In this document: in pieces, positions 18,039-28,311 of the stretch
Layout of the letters: each line of letters opens with the position of its first letter
Numbering within the stretch: position 1 is the stretch's first letter
NCBI GenBank assembly: GCA_038318565.1
Contig: JBBQCI010000003.1
Coordinates: forward strand, 33,482 to 97,481
Direction of reading: 5' to 3'
DNA length: 64,000 nucleotides
Source: UBA11346 sp038318565
GTDB lineage: Bacteria > Planctomycetota > UBA11346
Notes under the pieces: model-generated
The model's database searches: none
Seen by the model: the letters and a program-made list of their open reading frames with translations, nothing else
Told to the model about the DNA's origin: nothing
Position numbers and translations under genes: made by a program

Positions 18039-18446
18039 TTACATCTCGAGGGCAGGAGCGGCGGCGGCGGCTTCGGCTGCTGCAGCGGCAGCGGCGACGG
18101 CCATTTCCTTCGACTTGGCGCGCTGGGTCTTGATGCGCTCCAGGTCCTTGCCCGGACGTGCGATGATCAACTGGCGCAGGATGGTGCTGCCCAGGATGAC
18201 GCGACGCTCGATCTTATCGACCGCTCCGGGAGGAGCCGTGAGGTAGCCGGTGAAGTAGCAGGCACTGGTTTCACCCTTGATCGGGTAGGCCAGGGCGCGC
18301 TCTTCCCACTTTTCGAGCTCGATGAAGGAAGCACCTTCCGCCTCATAGATCTGGCGGATGGCGGCGAGGGTGCCATCGAGATCGGCGCGCGCGTCGGCGG
18401 CCTTAATCAGGATGGTGGTCTCGTAGGTGCGAGAAGCGTCGGGCAT
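18039..18446 (-). CDS. rpsF: 30S ribosomal protein S6
   Basis: 135 residues. The core matches S6 (YETTILIKAADARADLDG and the FTGYLTAPPGAVDKIERRV block) and is followed by an alanine-rich tail of roughly 25 residues. GGAGATGAACA precedes the ATG. First gene of the rpsF-ssb-rpsR-rplI-rpmE2 unit, with a structured leader. Confidence 0.94.
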   Translation of the reverse strand: MPDASRTYETTILIKAADARADLDGTLAAIRQIYEAEGASFIELEKWEERALAYPIKGETSACYFTGYLTAPPGAVDKIERRVILGSTILRQLIIARPGKDLERIKTQRAKSKEMAVAAAAAAAEAAAAAPALEM

Positions 18447-18464
18447 TGTTCATCTCCATGGACC

Positions 18465-18534
18465 GTCGCACCATGCGACGGGAGGCCGGTCAGTGCCGGC
18501 CCCGGGGTTCAGATCCAGCAGAAATGCCGGATCT
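18465..18534 (-). promoter_or_regulatory. Structured rpsF leader: three hairpins
   Basis: Between rpsT and rpsF are three perfect 6-bp stem-loops: 18465-18470 with 18474-18479, 18484-18489 with 18496-18501, and 18511-18516 with 18529-18534. The one nearest rpsT may be its terminator; the others form the rpsF leader. S6:S18 binds a leader hairpin and represses rpsF in several phyla; whether this is that motif cannot be decided by eye. Confidence 0.4.
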
Positions 18535-18542
18535 GGTGGGGT

Positions 18543-18878
18543 TTATTTGGACTTGGCCGGAGCCGCGGTCTTGGCAATCTTCGCCTTGACCTTGGCCGTC
18601 TGGGCGGGCTTGGCCGCGACCGGCTTGGCGATCGCGAGGGCCAGGCGGGACTTCAGGCGCGAAGCGGTGTTCTTGTGAACCGTGTTCACGCTGGCGGCCT
18701 GGTCAAGGCGCTTAACGAAGGCCGAGTACAGGGTTTTGGCTTGATCAGCCTGGCCGTCGTGCACATGGCGCTCGATCTGCTTGCGGATGGACTTGAGCTC
18801 GGTCAGGCGTGCTTTGTTGGCGACGCGACGCGTCTCGTTCTTACGCAGGCGCTTAGCGGCGCTGATATTGTGCGGCAT
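18543..18878 (-). CDS. rpsT: 30S ribosomal protein S20
   Basis: 111 residues. An all-helical S20 core, MPHNISAAKRLRKNETRR through NTVHKNTASRLKSRL, is followed by a ~28-residue Ala/Lys/Pro tail beyond the usual ~87-residue length. It binds 16S rRNA in the 30S body. Located directly upstream of rpsF on the same strand. Confidence 0.93.
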   Translation of the reverse strand: MPHNISAAKRLRKNETRRVANKARLTELKSIRKQIERHVHDGQADQAKTLYSAFVKRLDQAASVNTVHKNTASRLKSRLALAIAKPVAAKPAQTAKVKAKIAKTAAPAKSK

Positions 18879-18931
18879 CGAGTGTGGACCTGTGAGTTGG
18901 TGGTCTGGTCGGAGAAGAAGAGCTGCGGCAA

Positions 18932-20284
18932 TCAGCCGCGAAGCTTGGCGAGGCGCTGAGCAGCGTCTTTAAAGCCCAGGTCAAGCGAGACCAGCTTTTC
19001 AAGTTCCACGATGGCTTCCGCGGTTGATCCGCGGTCCTCGAGGAGCTTGGCCAGCTGATAGCGTCCGTCCTTGGCCTCGTTCGACTGCTCGTCCTCTACA
19101 AGAGGGAGGAACAGCTTGTATTGTTGTATGGCTAGGTCAAGGAGGTTCCGGCGCGTGAAGCAGATCGCCAGACCGCGGTGGCTGGTCTTGCGCAGACGCG
19201 GATCGTTGACGGTGCGCTGGAACTCGGCGGCAGCGGCATCGACCTCGCCAGCGGTCAGCAGGTTCTTGGCCAGGTTGAAGCGGTGCCCCATGTCGGTGGG
19301 CTGACGATCGACCCGCAGTCGGTACTCGGCGATCTCAAGGTCAAGCAGCTGCTTCGTCGCCGCGATCAACTCGGGGCTGCCGGCTGTCAGGGCCTTCAAC
19401 CGTTCCTGGGCTTCCGCGATGCGCAGATCGCCCAGTTTCATGGCGATGGTGAAATCATGCTCATCGAGCGCCTGGGCCTTGTCGTACGAGACCTTGGCCT
19501 CGGCCAACTCGTTGATGCGGCGATGAACATCGCCCTTTTTCGTCCACAGGAACTTGTCCTGTGGATTACGCGTCAGGTCGTCATCAAGGTACTTGAGCAC
19601 CTCGCGCGCATCCTCGACCGTGCGGATGTTGCGGTTGATAACTTCTTGGCGACGGGCGGCATCGGTCGAGGCAACCTGGCTGCGGAAGTCGGTGGCCTGA
19701 TTGGCCCCGCCGCGCACCAGCATTGAGCGCATCGCCATCCAGTTCTTCAAGGTCCGGCCTGCCTCGGCGTGATTCGGCATGGCACGGTCGAGGGCGGTCA
19801 TGGTGGCCAGCGCTTTTTCAAGCGCTGCTTCGTCCTTCTTGCCTGAGTTGTTGAAGCGCTCCATGTACATGTGGGCCAGTTGCCACAATACTTTGTCGTT
19901 GAGCAGGCCGGTATTCTTGAATTCCTCGCCGAGATAGATCGCAACGTCGGCAACCGGCTTCAGGGTGGCGGCGAGTTTGACCGCGGCCTCCATGGTGGCG
20001 GCCAGCGACTTCGGATCGCCCATCTTGCCCAACTGTCTGGCAGCGCCCGCAAACTGCTTGTGCGGATCAGAGCTCATAACCGGCATTTTGAGGCTACCGA
20101 AGATACTGGTCTTACCGCCAGCCTCCTTCGCTTTGCGCCGCGAAATGGGCAACAACAGCTTGTAGATCTCCACATTGGCCGGATCGACGTCGATGCATTC
20201 GCCCAGGATGATCAAGGCGTCGTCGCAGGCCCCCTTGTCGAAAAGCTGCTTGGCACGCGTGAGGTGCTTGGTGAGATCAGGCAT
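18932..20284 (-). CDS. TPR-repeat protein
   Basis: 450 residues with no signal peptide or membrane segment, so probably cytoplasmic. Helical repeats of TPR type occur throughout: LTRAKQLFDKGACDDALIIL at the N-terminus, FLWTKKGDVHRRINELAEAK near 250, FNLAKNLLTAGEVDAAAAEF near 340, and a final ATAEAIVELEKL-like unit. A scaffold or interaction role is likely. It precedes the ribosomal cluster on the same strand, but partners are unknown. Confidence 0.7.
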   Translation of the reverse strand: MPDLTKHLTRAKQLFDKGACDDALIILGECIDVDPANVEIYKLLLPISRRKAKEAGGKTSIFGSLKMPVMSSDPHKQFAGAARQLGKMGDPKSLAATMEAAVKLAATLKPVADVAIYLGEEFKNTGLLNDKVLWQLAHMYMERFNNSGKKDEAALEKALATMTALDRAMPNHAEAGRTLKNWMAMRSMLVRGGANQATDFRSQVASTDAARRQEVINRNIRTVEDAREVLKYLDDDLTRNPQDKFLWTKKGDVHRRINELAEAKVSYDKAQALDEHDFTIAMKLGDLRIAEAQERLKALTAGSPELIAATKQLLDLEIAEYRLRVDRQPTDMGHRFNLAKNLLTAGEVDAAAAEFQRTVNDPRLRKTSHRGLAICFTRRNLLDLAIQQYKLFLPLVEDEQSNEAKDGRYQLAKLLEDRGSTAEAIVELEKLVSLDLGFKDAAQRLAKLRG

Positions 20285-20387
20285 GGTCCGTTCCGCCTCG
20301 GAATCGTGTCGTTTGGACGTGGAGCTTCTTGCGTACAGCCTTGCATTCTGATGATCCCGCCAACCTCACAAGCACCGGAATGCTGGC

Positions 20388-20981
20388 ATGGACGACACCG
20401 CTTCACCCGCCGACTACCCTGCGCAGCTCGCCCTGGTCCATTATCCGGCCCCGGCCCTGCGGCGTCGCACCGCAACAGTCACGGTGTTCGATGGCCAGCT
20501 GCGCAACTTCTGCCAACGCATGTTCGCCGTCATGGAGGACGAGCGCGGTGTCGGCTTGGCCGCTCCGCAGGTCGGGGTCAGCCGGCGCATCTTCATCACT
20601 GATCACGCCAGACCCAAGGACGGCGAGGCGCCGAGCCCCCGCATCTGGATCAATCCGCGCATCGTCGAGCCCAGCGGCACGACGGTTTACGAGGAAGGGT
20701 GCCTGTCGTTCCCGGCCATCTACGCCAAGGTCACCCGGCACGATCGTTTCACCATAATCTGGCAAGATCTTGACGGACGCGAGCACAGCGAGTCCCTCGA
20801 CGTCGGAGCAGGCCAGTTCCTCGGCATCGTCGTCCAGCATGAACTCGACCACCTCGACGGCACCGTTTTCGTCGACCACCTGACCGTGGCCCAGCTTGGC
20901 TTGATCCGCAAGAAGCTCCGCGACCTGGAGGTCGACTACCGCACTGCTACCGGCAAGGCCGGGAGTCCTCTCCGGCGATGA
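20388..20981 (+). CDS. def: Peptide deformylase
   Basis: 197 residues with all three deformylase motifs: GVGLAAPQVG, EEGCLSFP and QHELDHLDG (Cys and two His ligands plus catalytic Glu). It removes the formyl group from new proteins. First gene of a plus-strand run; its stop overlaps the start of the histidine kinase (ATGA), an unusual partnership with a two-component system. Confidence 0.96.
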   Translation: MDDTASPADYPAQLALVHYPAPALRRRTATVTVFDGQLRNFCQRMFAVMEDERGVGLAAPQVGVSRRIFITDHARPKDGEAPSPRIWINPRIVEPSGTTVYEEGCLSFPAIYAKVTRHDRFTIIWQDLDGREHSESLDVGAGQFLGIVVQHELDHLDGTVFVDHLTVAQLGLIRKKLRDLEVDYRTATGKAGSPLRR

Positions 20982-21883
20982 CCCGCGATCCCGGATTCTC
21001 ACTGCCTGGCAACGATCGGCTGATGGAACTCGGCCGCATCGCCGGCGGGCTTGCCCACGAGATCAAGAATCCGCTGGGCGTGGTGTCGCTCAACGCCGAC
21101 CTCCTGCGCGAGCAGGTCGTGAAGACCATGTCCGAGGGTGTCGAGCGCGACAAGATGCTGCGTCGGGTCTCCCGGATCAGCGAGAGCACGCGCAGCCTGT
21201 TGGCGATCGTGCAGAGTTTTCTGCAGTTCGCCCGGCCGGGACGACCAGACCCGGCGGCTGTCGACCTCAACGCGATCATCTACGAACTGATCGATGAGCA
21301 GAGCGAGGCCAACGCCGCTGCCAGTGTCACCATCGCGTTCCGCCCCGACGACGGACTCGCTGCGGTTCCCGCCGATCCAGCCCAACTTGCCGCCGTCTTT
21401 CGCAACATTCTAGTCAACGCCCGCGAGGCTCTGCAATTGAGGGAAGGCGAGCGCCGTATTCTGATCGCGACCCGCGGAGCGCACGGTTCGGTGCGCGTGG
21501 TCATCGCCAACAATGGGCCGGCCATACCTGAACGGGTGGCGGCACATCTGTTCCAGCCATTCACCTCGGACAAGGAGAACGGAACCGGTCTCGGCCTAGC
21601 GATCGTCCGCCAATTGGTGGAGCTGCATCACGGCACCGTCCACGTCAGTTCGGACAAAGACGCCGGCGTAAGCTTCACCATCGAACTTCCGACCCCGCTT
21701 GGTCCGGCGAAGCCGCGCGTCGAGCTGCCCATGCCGATGGTCGAGGCCGTCGTCACCAGCGAGCGGACAGCCGATCGACCAGTCGTTGGCTCATCCAGCC
21801 GCCGACGCAGGCGGACTACCACCGCCTTTGATGCAATAGCACTTGACGACCAGACGCCACCAACCACGGACGACCAGACCTAG
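20978..21883 (+). CDS. Soluble sensor histidine kinase (NtrB-like)
   Basis: 301 residues. DHp box GRIAGGLAHEIKNPLGVV with the phosphoacceptor His; ATPase N box FRNILVNAREAL; G box GTGLGLAIVRQLVELHHG. There is no transmembrane segment and practically no N-terminal sensor domain (the H box begins at about residue 20), so it probably senses through partners. It is followed after three bases by a sigma-54 response regulator, its evident partner. Confidence 0.9.
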   Translation: MTRDPGFSLPGNDRLMELGRIAGGLAHEIKNPLGVVSLNADLLREQVVKTMSEGVERDKMLRRVSRISESTRSLLAIVQSFLQFARPGRPDPAAVDLNAIIYELIDEQSEANAAASVTIAFRPDDGLAAVPADPAQLAAVFRNILVNAREALQLREGERRILIATRGAHGSVRVVIANNGPAIPERVAAHLFQPFTSDKENGTGLGLAIVRQLVELHHGTVHVSSDKDAGVSFTIELPTPLGPAKPRVELPMPMVEAVVTSERTADRPVVGSSSRRRRRTTTAFDAIALDDQTPPTTDDQT

Positions 21884-21886
21884 CAT

Positions 21887-23281
<1,395 letters not shown>

Positions 23282-23313
23282 GCTTCGTGACTGCTCAGGA
23301 ACTTCGCCCCCGC

Positions 23314-23426
23314 GGCCCTAACGGGCCTGCCCCCACGGCTTTTGTCGCCGCTCGGTTTCGTCGCTATGCTTCCAAAACCGTGGGCGGATGGGCATCGTCC
23401 ATTGTGCCCGCCGATCGCCGCTCGGC
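23314..23426. repeat. Dispersed extragenic repeat, copy B (3' side of the sigma-54 regulator)
   Basis: Inverted relative to copy A at 14935-15033 but in the same orientation relative to the upstream gene's 3' end. Homology covers about 23329-23426; the hairpin at its gene-proximal side (23314-23318 with 23323-23327) differs in sequence from that of copy A. The remainder of the gap to surE (23427-23573) has no gene I can support. Confidence 0.65.
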
Positions 23427-23573
23427 AGCCACCCCATCGCTGTGCGACGGGGCCCGGCGGCCTGAGCCGTTCCTGAGTTTCAACCCTGCCCTCCAAGCAT
23501 CAGGTCGCCCGGATGCGTTGGGATATCGGACGACACAAGCAGATCGCTGCGAAATGAAACCGAGACGTCGGCG

Positions 23574-24317
23574 ATGATCCTGCTGGTCAACGACGATGGC
23601 ATCGCCTCCCCGGGCCTCCGCGCCCTCTACCGGGCTCTGCGCACGCATACCCGCAACGCCGTGCTCTGCGTTGCGCCTGCAGTCGAGCGCTCGGGCATGA
23701 GCCAGGCGATCACCATCGATCGTGGCCTGGCGGCCGCACCACGTGCTGAGCCAGGCTTCTTCGGCTTCGCCATCGACGGGACACCGACTGACTGCACCAA
23801 ACTGGCGCTCGACCGCATTTGCCCGACACCACCGCGTCTAGTGGTCAGTGGGATCAATGACGGACCCAACGCCGGCCGCTCCATCCTGTATTCCGGCACC
23901 ATCGGGGCGGCCTTGGAAGCGGCAGTCGAGGGTCGTGCCGCCTTCGCCGTGTCGCGAGTACGCGGCTGGGCTAACCAGGATGACGCCGCCGATTTCGCCG
24001 CCCGTTGGGCAGCCCGCCTGATCCATGCACCAGGTCTGTCGGGAACCTTGGTCAATCTCAACCTGCCAGCCGGCCCTGCGAACAGCTGGCTGGAGCCACG
24101 ACTCGCCCGCCACGGACTGGCGGGATTTCGCGAGCGCTATCGGCCGCAGCGCGAAGGCGTCCGCACCAGCTGGCGGCTCTCGGGCACCTGGGAAGCTTCG
24201 GGCAGTGACGACGACGTCGCTGCCCTGACCGCCGGCCACCCAGTGTTCACCATGCTGCGCCCGGATCTCAACGCCGAGCACCCGGAGGCCCTCGTGCGCT
24301 TGCTGGAGAGCCGATGA
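23574..24317 (+). CDS. surE: 5'-nucleotidase/acid phosphatase SurE
   Basis: 247 residues with the SurE N-terminus MILLVNDDGIASPGL (metal-binding DD), APAVERSGMSQAIT, and VSGINDGPNAGRSILYSGTIGAALEA. It hydrolyses nucleoside monophosphates and related phosphates. Its stop overlaps the next gene by four bases (ATGA). Confidence 0.95.
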   Translation: MILLVNDDGIASPGLRALYRALRTHTRNAVLCVAPAVERSGMSQAITIDRGLAAAPRAEPGFFGFAIDGTPTDCTKLALDRICPTPPRLVVSGINDGPNAGRSILYSGTIGAALEAAVEGRAAFAVSRVRGWANQDDAADFAARWAARLIHAPGLSGTLVNLNLPAGPANSWLEPRLARHGLAGFRERYRPQREGVRTSWRLSGTWEASGSDDDVAALTAGHPVFTMLRPDLNAEHPEALVRLLESR

Positions 24318-26410
24318 AGCTGTGGTGGCGCCTGAGCATGCTGAGTATCGCCGGAGCGGCGGTCGCGGCTGCGGTGTGGGCCGACGTCCGCGCCCCGGCA
24401 AGCCGGACTGTCGGCGTCATCCCGGTCCCCGGTCAGGCGGCACTGCCGCGTCCCGAGGTTGCTCCGGCCACGGACGGCACCCCGATTGGACGGTCCTGGC
24501 GCATGGTTCTGCGTCTGGACAGCGAATTGCGCCAGCCCGGACCGGAATGGGCCTTACGCGAAGGCATGTCCCCAGGCTTGGGCTATGAGTTGGCCTGGCT
24601 TCCGGCCACACTCTCGTTGCAGCTCAGCCGTGGGGGGGATCAGCCACTGCTGTTGGGTAACGTACGACTGAAACGGCCACCTCGCGAAGTCGCCCTTGCC
24701 CGACGCGGAGCCCGGCTGGCGGTGACAGTAGACGGCCGAAACGTCCTCGACGCGCTGGATCCCGAAGGCGTCCCGGAGCCGCTCGGACCTCGTCCCTTCC
24801 CCGACGGTTGGGCGGTCGTGACCCCCAGCGCGCTCGGCGGATCGACCTTTGCCGTGTATGATGATAGCAGACTGCCGACGTCCTATGCCAGCGATCTCGC
24901 GCCGGGAGACAACCTAGAGCTCACCAGTGCCATCCTTCTTGGCCCTGAAGGAGCGGACGAGCGTCGCCGCGGTGGCATCGGGGTGCCGGTCCCCGGATCT
25001 CTCGGTTGGCGACCAGCGGCCCAGCCAGGCAGACCAGATCACGCCCTGCTGTGCGTGCGTCGCGCCCTGAGTATGCGAGCCGATCGTGACCTCGCTGGAA
25101 CGCTTGCTGCGATCGGAATCGCCGGCCGAGCAGTGGGCGCCCTCGGTCAGCGTCATCCCGACCATGCCCGACTAGCGTTGTGGCTAGCCTGGGCAGAGAC
25201 ACGCAATGCCTTGGCGACCGCACCCGACCAGGGCGCCGACCAGGTACGACCGGTCATTGATCAACTGATTGTCACCGTCTTGGCCAGCGGCGCCCCCGAA
25301 GGGCCTGGCATGTTGTTGGCCCTACTGTCTCCTATTGCCGAGCGCGCGGTCCGTCGGCCTTCCGAACCGCGCGCCCTCGCAGCTGTGCTCGATGGCCGAG
25401 CCGGCTGGCTGTCTATCCTCGACACCACTGCGCAGGCTGCGGCGGACATGCTCCCTGCGGGCTCAAGCGACGGCCTGCGCCACAGCCTGCGCTTCATCTC
25501 GCACGCGTGCGGCGGTCTGGGCGGCAACGGCATCAGCACGCTACCCCTGCCGGTGGACGCCCCGGAATGGCTCGCCGCACGCTGGCGGACCATCGCCGGC
25601 GGCATGCCGCCAGAGGGTGGCATGCCGCCGGCGCCGATCTCGCAGGTCGCACGCATCCCCGTCCTGGCAGTGGGCGAACTGCTAGTGCGCAGCGCAATCC
25701 TTGAACCGCTGGCAGCGGTACGTCTGCGCGCCAGCCTGACCGACGCCACCCCCGAAGAGCTACAACGGCGATACGATGCCGCCGGCCTACGTGAAGCGAA
25801 CTTGACCCGGGTTCTCGTCGCTATCGACGCCTTGGACACCACCGTCCGATCCGGAGGACCCCGACGCAATGCCTCGGCCGATCAGGATGCGGCGATCGAT
25901 CAGCTGCGACGGGCCATCGATACCCTCGGGGACATCGGGGAACGACGTGTCGCCAGCACCCCCGGAGACCTCGTCCGTCGGGACCCCCTGGCCTTCTCCC
26001 TGGCCTGCTTAGGTACCAGCCGCATCCAGCGGCTGACCCTATCGGCTGGAGAAGGTTTGGCCCGGGTACCCTGGCGGGCGCCGTTGGCCGGCACCGGCGA
26101 TTTCGTGCGGTTGGCGCCATTTGCCCAGCTGCTATCCGGCGACGCGGACGCCACCGAACTCATCTGGTTGAACGATGAGTCCGTACTGCCCCCGACCCAG
26201 GCCCTGGCCGCCGCCCTGGCGATGCGTGAGGTACGCGAAGTCGAACGCCAGCGCCTGGCCGCACGGGAGCCATCGACCGCGGTGGCAGATTGGTCGGCCC
26301 TGGTCCGCCTACGCTGCTTCACCCTGCCGCTCGAATTGCTCGATCCGGCGACACGCGGTACGCGTCTGGAACCGGGAACAGTCCCAAGCGATTCCGCGCA
26401 CGGCCCCTAA
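24314..26410 (+). CDS. Large exported protein of unknown function
   Basis: 698 residues starting within the surE stop (ATGA). Begins with a signal peptide or anchor (WWRLSMLSIAGAAVAAAVWA). Residues 60-200 are beta-rich and look like a laminin-G/concanavalin-type fold (WRMVLRLDSELRQPGPEW ... STFAVYDDSRLPTSY). The rest is mainly helical, with a small duplicated GGMPPEGGMPPAP loop near residue 435. I recognise no catalytic motif. Translational coupling with surE suggests joint expression, not a shared pathway. Confidence 0.6.
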   Translation: MKLWWRLSMLSIAGAAVAAAVWADVRAPASRTVGVIPVPGQAALPRPEVAPATDGTPIGRSWRMVLRLDSELRQPGPEWALREGMSPGLGYELAWLPATLSLQLSRGGDQPLLLGNVRLKRPPREVALARRGARLAVTVDGRNVLDALDPEGVPEPLGPRPFPDGWAVVTPSALGGSTFAVYDDSRLPTSYASDLAPGDNLELTSAILLGPEGADERRRGGIGVPVPGSLGWRPAAQPGRPDHALLCVRRALSMRADRDLAGTLAAIGIAGRAVGALGQRHPDHARLALWLAWAETRNALATAPDQGADQVRPVIDQLIVTVLASGAPEGPGMLLALLSPIAERAVRRPSEPRALAAVLDGRAGWLSILDTTAQAAADMLPAGSSDGLRHSLRFISHACGGLGGNGISTLPLPVDAPEWLAARWRTIAGGMPPEGGMPPAPISQVARIPVLAVGELLVRSAILEPLAAVRLRASLTDATPEELQRRYDAAGLREANLTRVLVAIDALDTTVRSGGPRRNASADQDAAIDQLRRAIDTLGDIGERRVASTPGDLVRRDPLAFSLACLGTSRIQRLTLSAGEGLARVPWRAPLAGTGDFVRLAPFAQLLSGDADATELIWLNDESVLPPTQALAAALAMREVREVERQRLAAREPSTAVADWSALVRLRCFTLPLELLDPATRGTRLEPGTVPSDSAHGP

Positions 26411-26427
26411 CCGCCGGACCAAGGTCT

Positions 26428-26455
26428 TTGCCAAACGGTCGAGGGCCGCTAGTAT
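26428..26455 (+). promoter_or_regulatory. Candidate sigma-70-like promoter of ilvC
   Basis: TTGCCA (26428-26433) and TAGTAT (26450-26455) with a 16-base spacer, about 43 bases before the ilvC ATG in the short gap after the preceding stop. Confidence 0.5.
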
Positions 26456-26497
26456 CCGCACCTCCCAGCTGAACCCCACTGCTTCCAGGAAGCCCCA

Positions 26498-27511
26498 ATG
26501 GCCATCAAGGTCCACTACGAGAAGACCGCGCGCATCGACGCCGTCCGCACCTCCACCGTCGCCGTGATCGGCTTCGGTTCGCAGGGCCACGCCCATGCCC
26601 TGAACCTGCGCGACAGCAAGGTGAAGGTCATCGTCGGCAACCACTCCAAGACCAGCGCCAACGGCAAGCTGGCCCTCAAGCACGGCTTCGAGGTCCTGCC
26701 GGTCGACGAAGCAGTCAAAAAGGCCGACGTCGTCATGTGCCTCGTCCCCGACGAGTTCCTGCCCAAGGTCTATGAGGAGGAGATCGCTCCGAACCTCCGC
26801 CCGGGCATGATGATGATGGTCGCCCACGGCTTCAACATTCACTTCGGCTTCGTCAAGCCGCCGAAGGACGTCGACGTCTGCATGATCGCCCCCAAGGGCC
26901 CAGGCCATACCGTCCGCTCGGAATACGAGAAGGGCGGCGGCGTCCCCTGCCTAGTCGCCGTGGCGCAGAACGCCACCGGCAAGGCTCTGCCACGCGCCCT
27001 GGCCTACGGTGCCGGCATCGGCGGTGCCAAGGCCGGCATCATCGAGACCACCTTCAAGGACGAGACTGAGACCGACTTGTTCGGCGAGCAGACCGTCCTG
27101 TGCGGCGGCCTGACCTCGATGGTCAAAGCCGGCTTCGAGACCCTGATCGAAGCGGGCTACCCGCCCGAGATGGCCTACTTCGAGTGCATGCACGAAGTGA
27201 AGCTGATCGTCGACCTGATGTACCAAGGCGGCATGAGCTACATGCGCTACTCGATCTCGAACACCGCTGAATACGGCGACTACAGCGTCGGCCCGAAGAT
27301 CATCACCCCGACGGTGAAGAAGGCCATGAAGTCTGCCCTGAAGGACATCCAGTCCGGCAAGTTCGCCAAGGAATTCCGCGCCGAGTGCGCCGCTGGCAAG
27401 CCGATGATGGAGCGCCTGCGCAAGTCGGAAGCCCAGCACCCGGTCGAAGAAGTCGGCCGCAAACTGCGCAAGATGATGCGCTGGATCGACTCGAAGGACA
27501 TCCGGAAGTAA
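26498..27511 (+). CDS. ilvC: Ketol-acid reductoisomerase (class I)
   Basis: 337 residues, typical class I length. The NADPH-binding turn is VAVIGFGSQGHAHALNLRDS; AHGFNIHFG, the metal-site region DLFGEQTVLCGG and the ECMHEVKLIVDLMYQGG block follow. Catalyses the second common step of branched-chain amino-acid synthesis. It stands alone with its own promoter and a strong terminator, not in an ilvBN operon. Confidence 0.97.
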   Translation: MAIKVHYEKTARIDAVRTSTVAVIGFGSQGHAHALNLRDSKVKVIVGNHSKTSANGKLALKHGFEVLPVDEAVKKADVVMCLVPDEFLPKVYEEEIAPNLRPGMMMMVAHGFNIHFGFVKPPKDVDVCMIAPKGPGHTVRSEYEKGGGVPCLVAVAQNATGKALPRALAYGAGIGGAKAGIIETTFKDETETDLFGEQTVLCGGLTSMVKAGFETLIEAGYPPEMAYFECMHEVKLIVDLMYQGGMSYMRYSISNTAEYGDYSVGPKIITPTVKKAMKSALKDIQSGKFAKEFRAECAAGKPMMERLRKSEAQHPVEEVGRKLRKMMRWIDSKDIRK

Positions 27512-27543
27512 TCGTCCGGGTCTTCGGATTCGCTCGACAGACA

Positions 27544-27578
27544 GCACCCCGGCCAACAGGTCGGGGTGCATCTTTTTT
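27544..27578 (+). terminator. Intrinsic terminator of ilvC
   Basis: Eleven-base-pair GC-rich stem (27544-27554 with 27559-27569, one G-T pair), AACA loop, followed by a run of six T at 27573-27578. Confidence 0.9.
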
Positions 27579-27618
27579 GAATTTGCCTCCATCAGGCGCA
27601 GCGGAAGCTGACCTCCCG

Positions 27619-28293
27619 ATGAAATGGCATCATGTCGCTATCGCATTCGCCATTGTCGCCGCGCTTGCCTTCGTCTGGCTGATCGTGCGCGAGGGTGGCC
27701 AGCAGGCCAATGCCCTGGTCGCCCAAGTGATGCCGACGGAACGACGCTCCATCACCGAGACTTTCCGGGAATACCTCGCCAGCGTCAAAGCCGCAAAAGG
27801 CGACGAACTGGTGATCGCCGAAGTCCGTTCAGTCAATGAGATCTCCCGGCAGGACTCCCGGCAGGAATACTGGACGGGGCTACCACTAGGCACCTCAACC
27901 GTATCGGTGCGCTATCCCGTCACCTACCGGTACGTCATCCGGATTTCGGACCGCTGGCGATTGCGGGTCGATGGCTCAGTGATCACCGTCCAGCGACCCG
28001 TTCTGCGCGCCCTGGAGCCAGCCATCGACACGACTGGCATCGACTTTCAGAGCAGCAACGGTTGGCTGCGCTGGAACAAGGACGACATGCGTAGTGAACT
28101 GCTGCGTCAATTGACGCCCGATGCGATCGTCCGCGCCCAGGAGCACGTCGCTACCGCTACGCCGCATGCTGATCTAGCGGTCACCGGCTTCATTCGCACC
28201 TGGTTGTTGGCCGCCAGCGGAGCAGGCCCCAAAGACGCCACCGTGGTGCTAGCCGACGATGTGCCGGGTGGCATCGACATCCGGGTGCAATGA
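27619..28293 (+). CDS. Membrane-anchored protein of unknown function
   Basis: 224 residues from the ATG at 27619, chosen because it starts the N-terminal membrane helix (VAIAFAIVAALAFVWLIV). The rest is a mixed alpha/beta extracytoplasmic domain with a beta-rich centre (VSVRYPVTYRYVIRISDRW, DGSVITVQRPVL). The layout is reminiscent of DUF4230 proteins, but I cannot confirm it. It is separated from ilvC by a strong terminator and faces a convergent gene. Confidence 0.6.
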   Translation: MKWHHVAIAFAIVAALAFVWLIVREGGQQANALVAQVMPTERRSITETFREYLASVKAAKGDELVIAEVRSVNEISRQDSRQEYWTGLPLGTSTVSVRYPVTYRYVIRISDRWRLRVDGSVITVQRPVLRALEPAIDTTGIDFQSSNGWLRWNKDDMRSELLRQLTPDAIVRAQEHVATATPHADLAVTGFIRTWLLAASGAGPKDATVVLADDVPGGIDIRVQ

Positions 28294-28311
28294 CTCCGCC
28301 GAAGAATCCGA

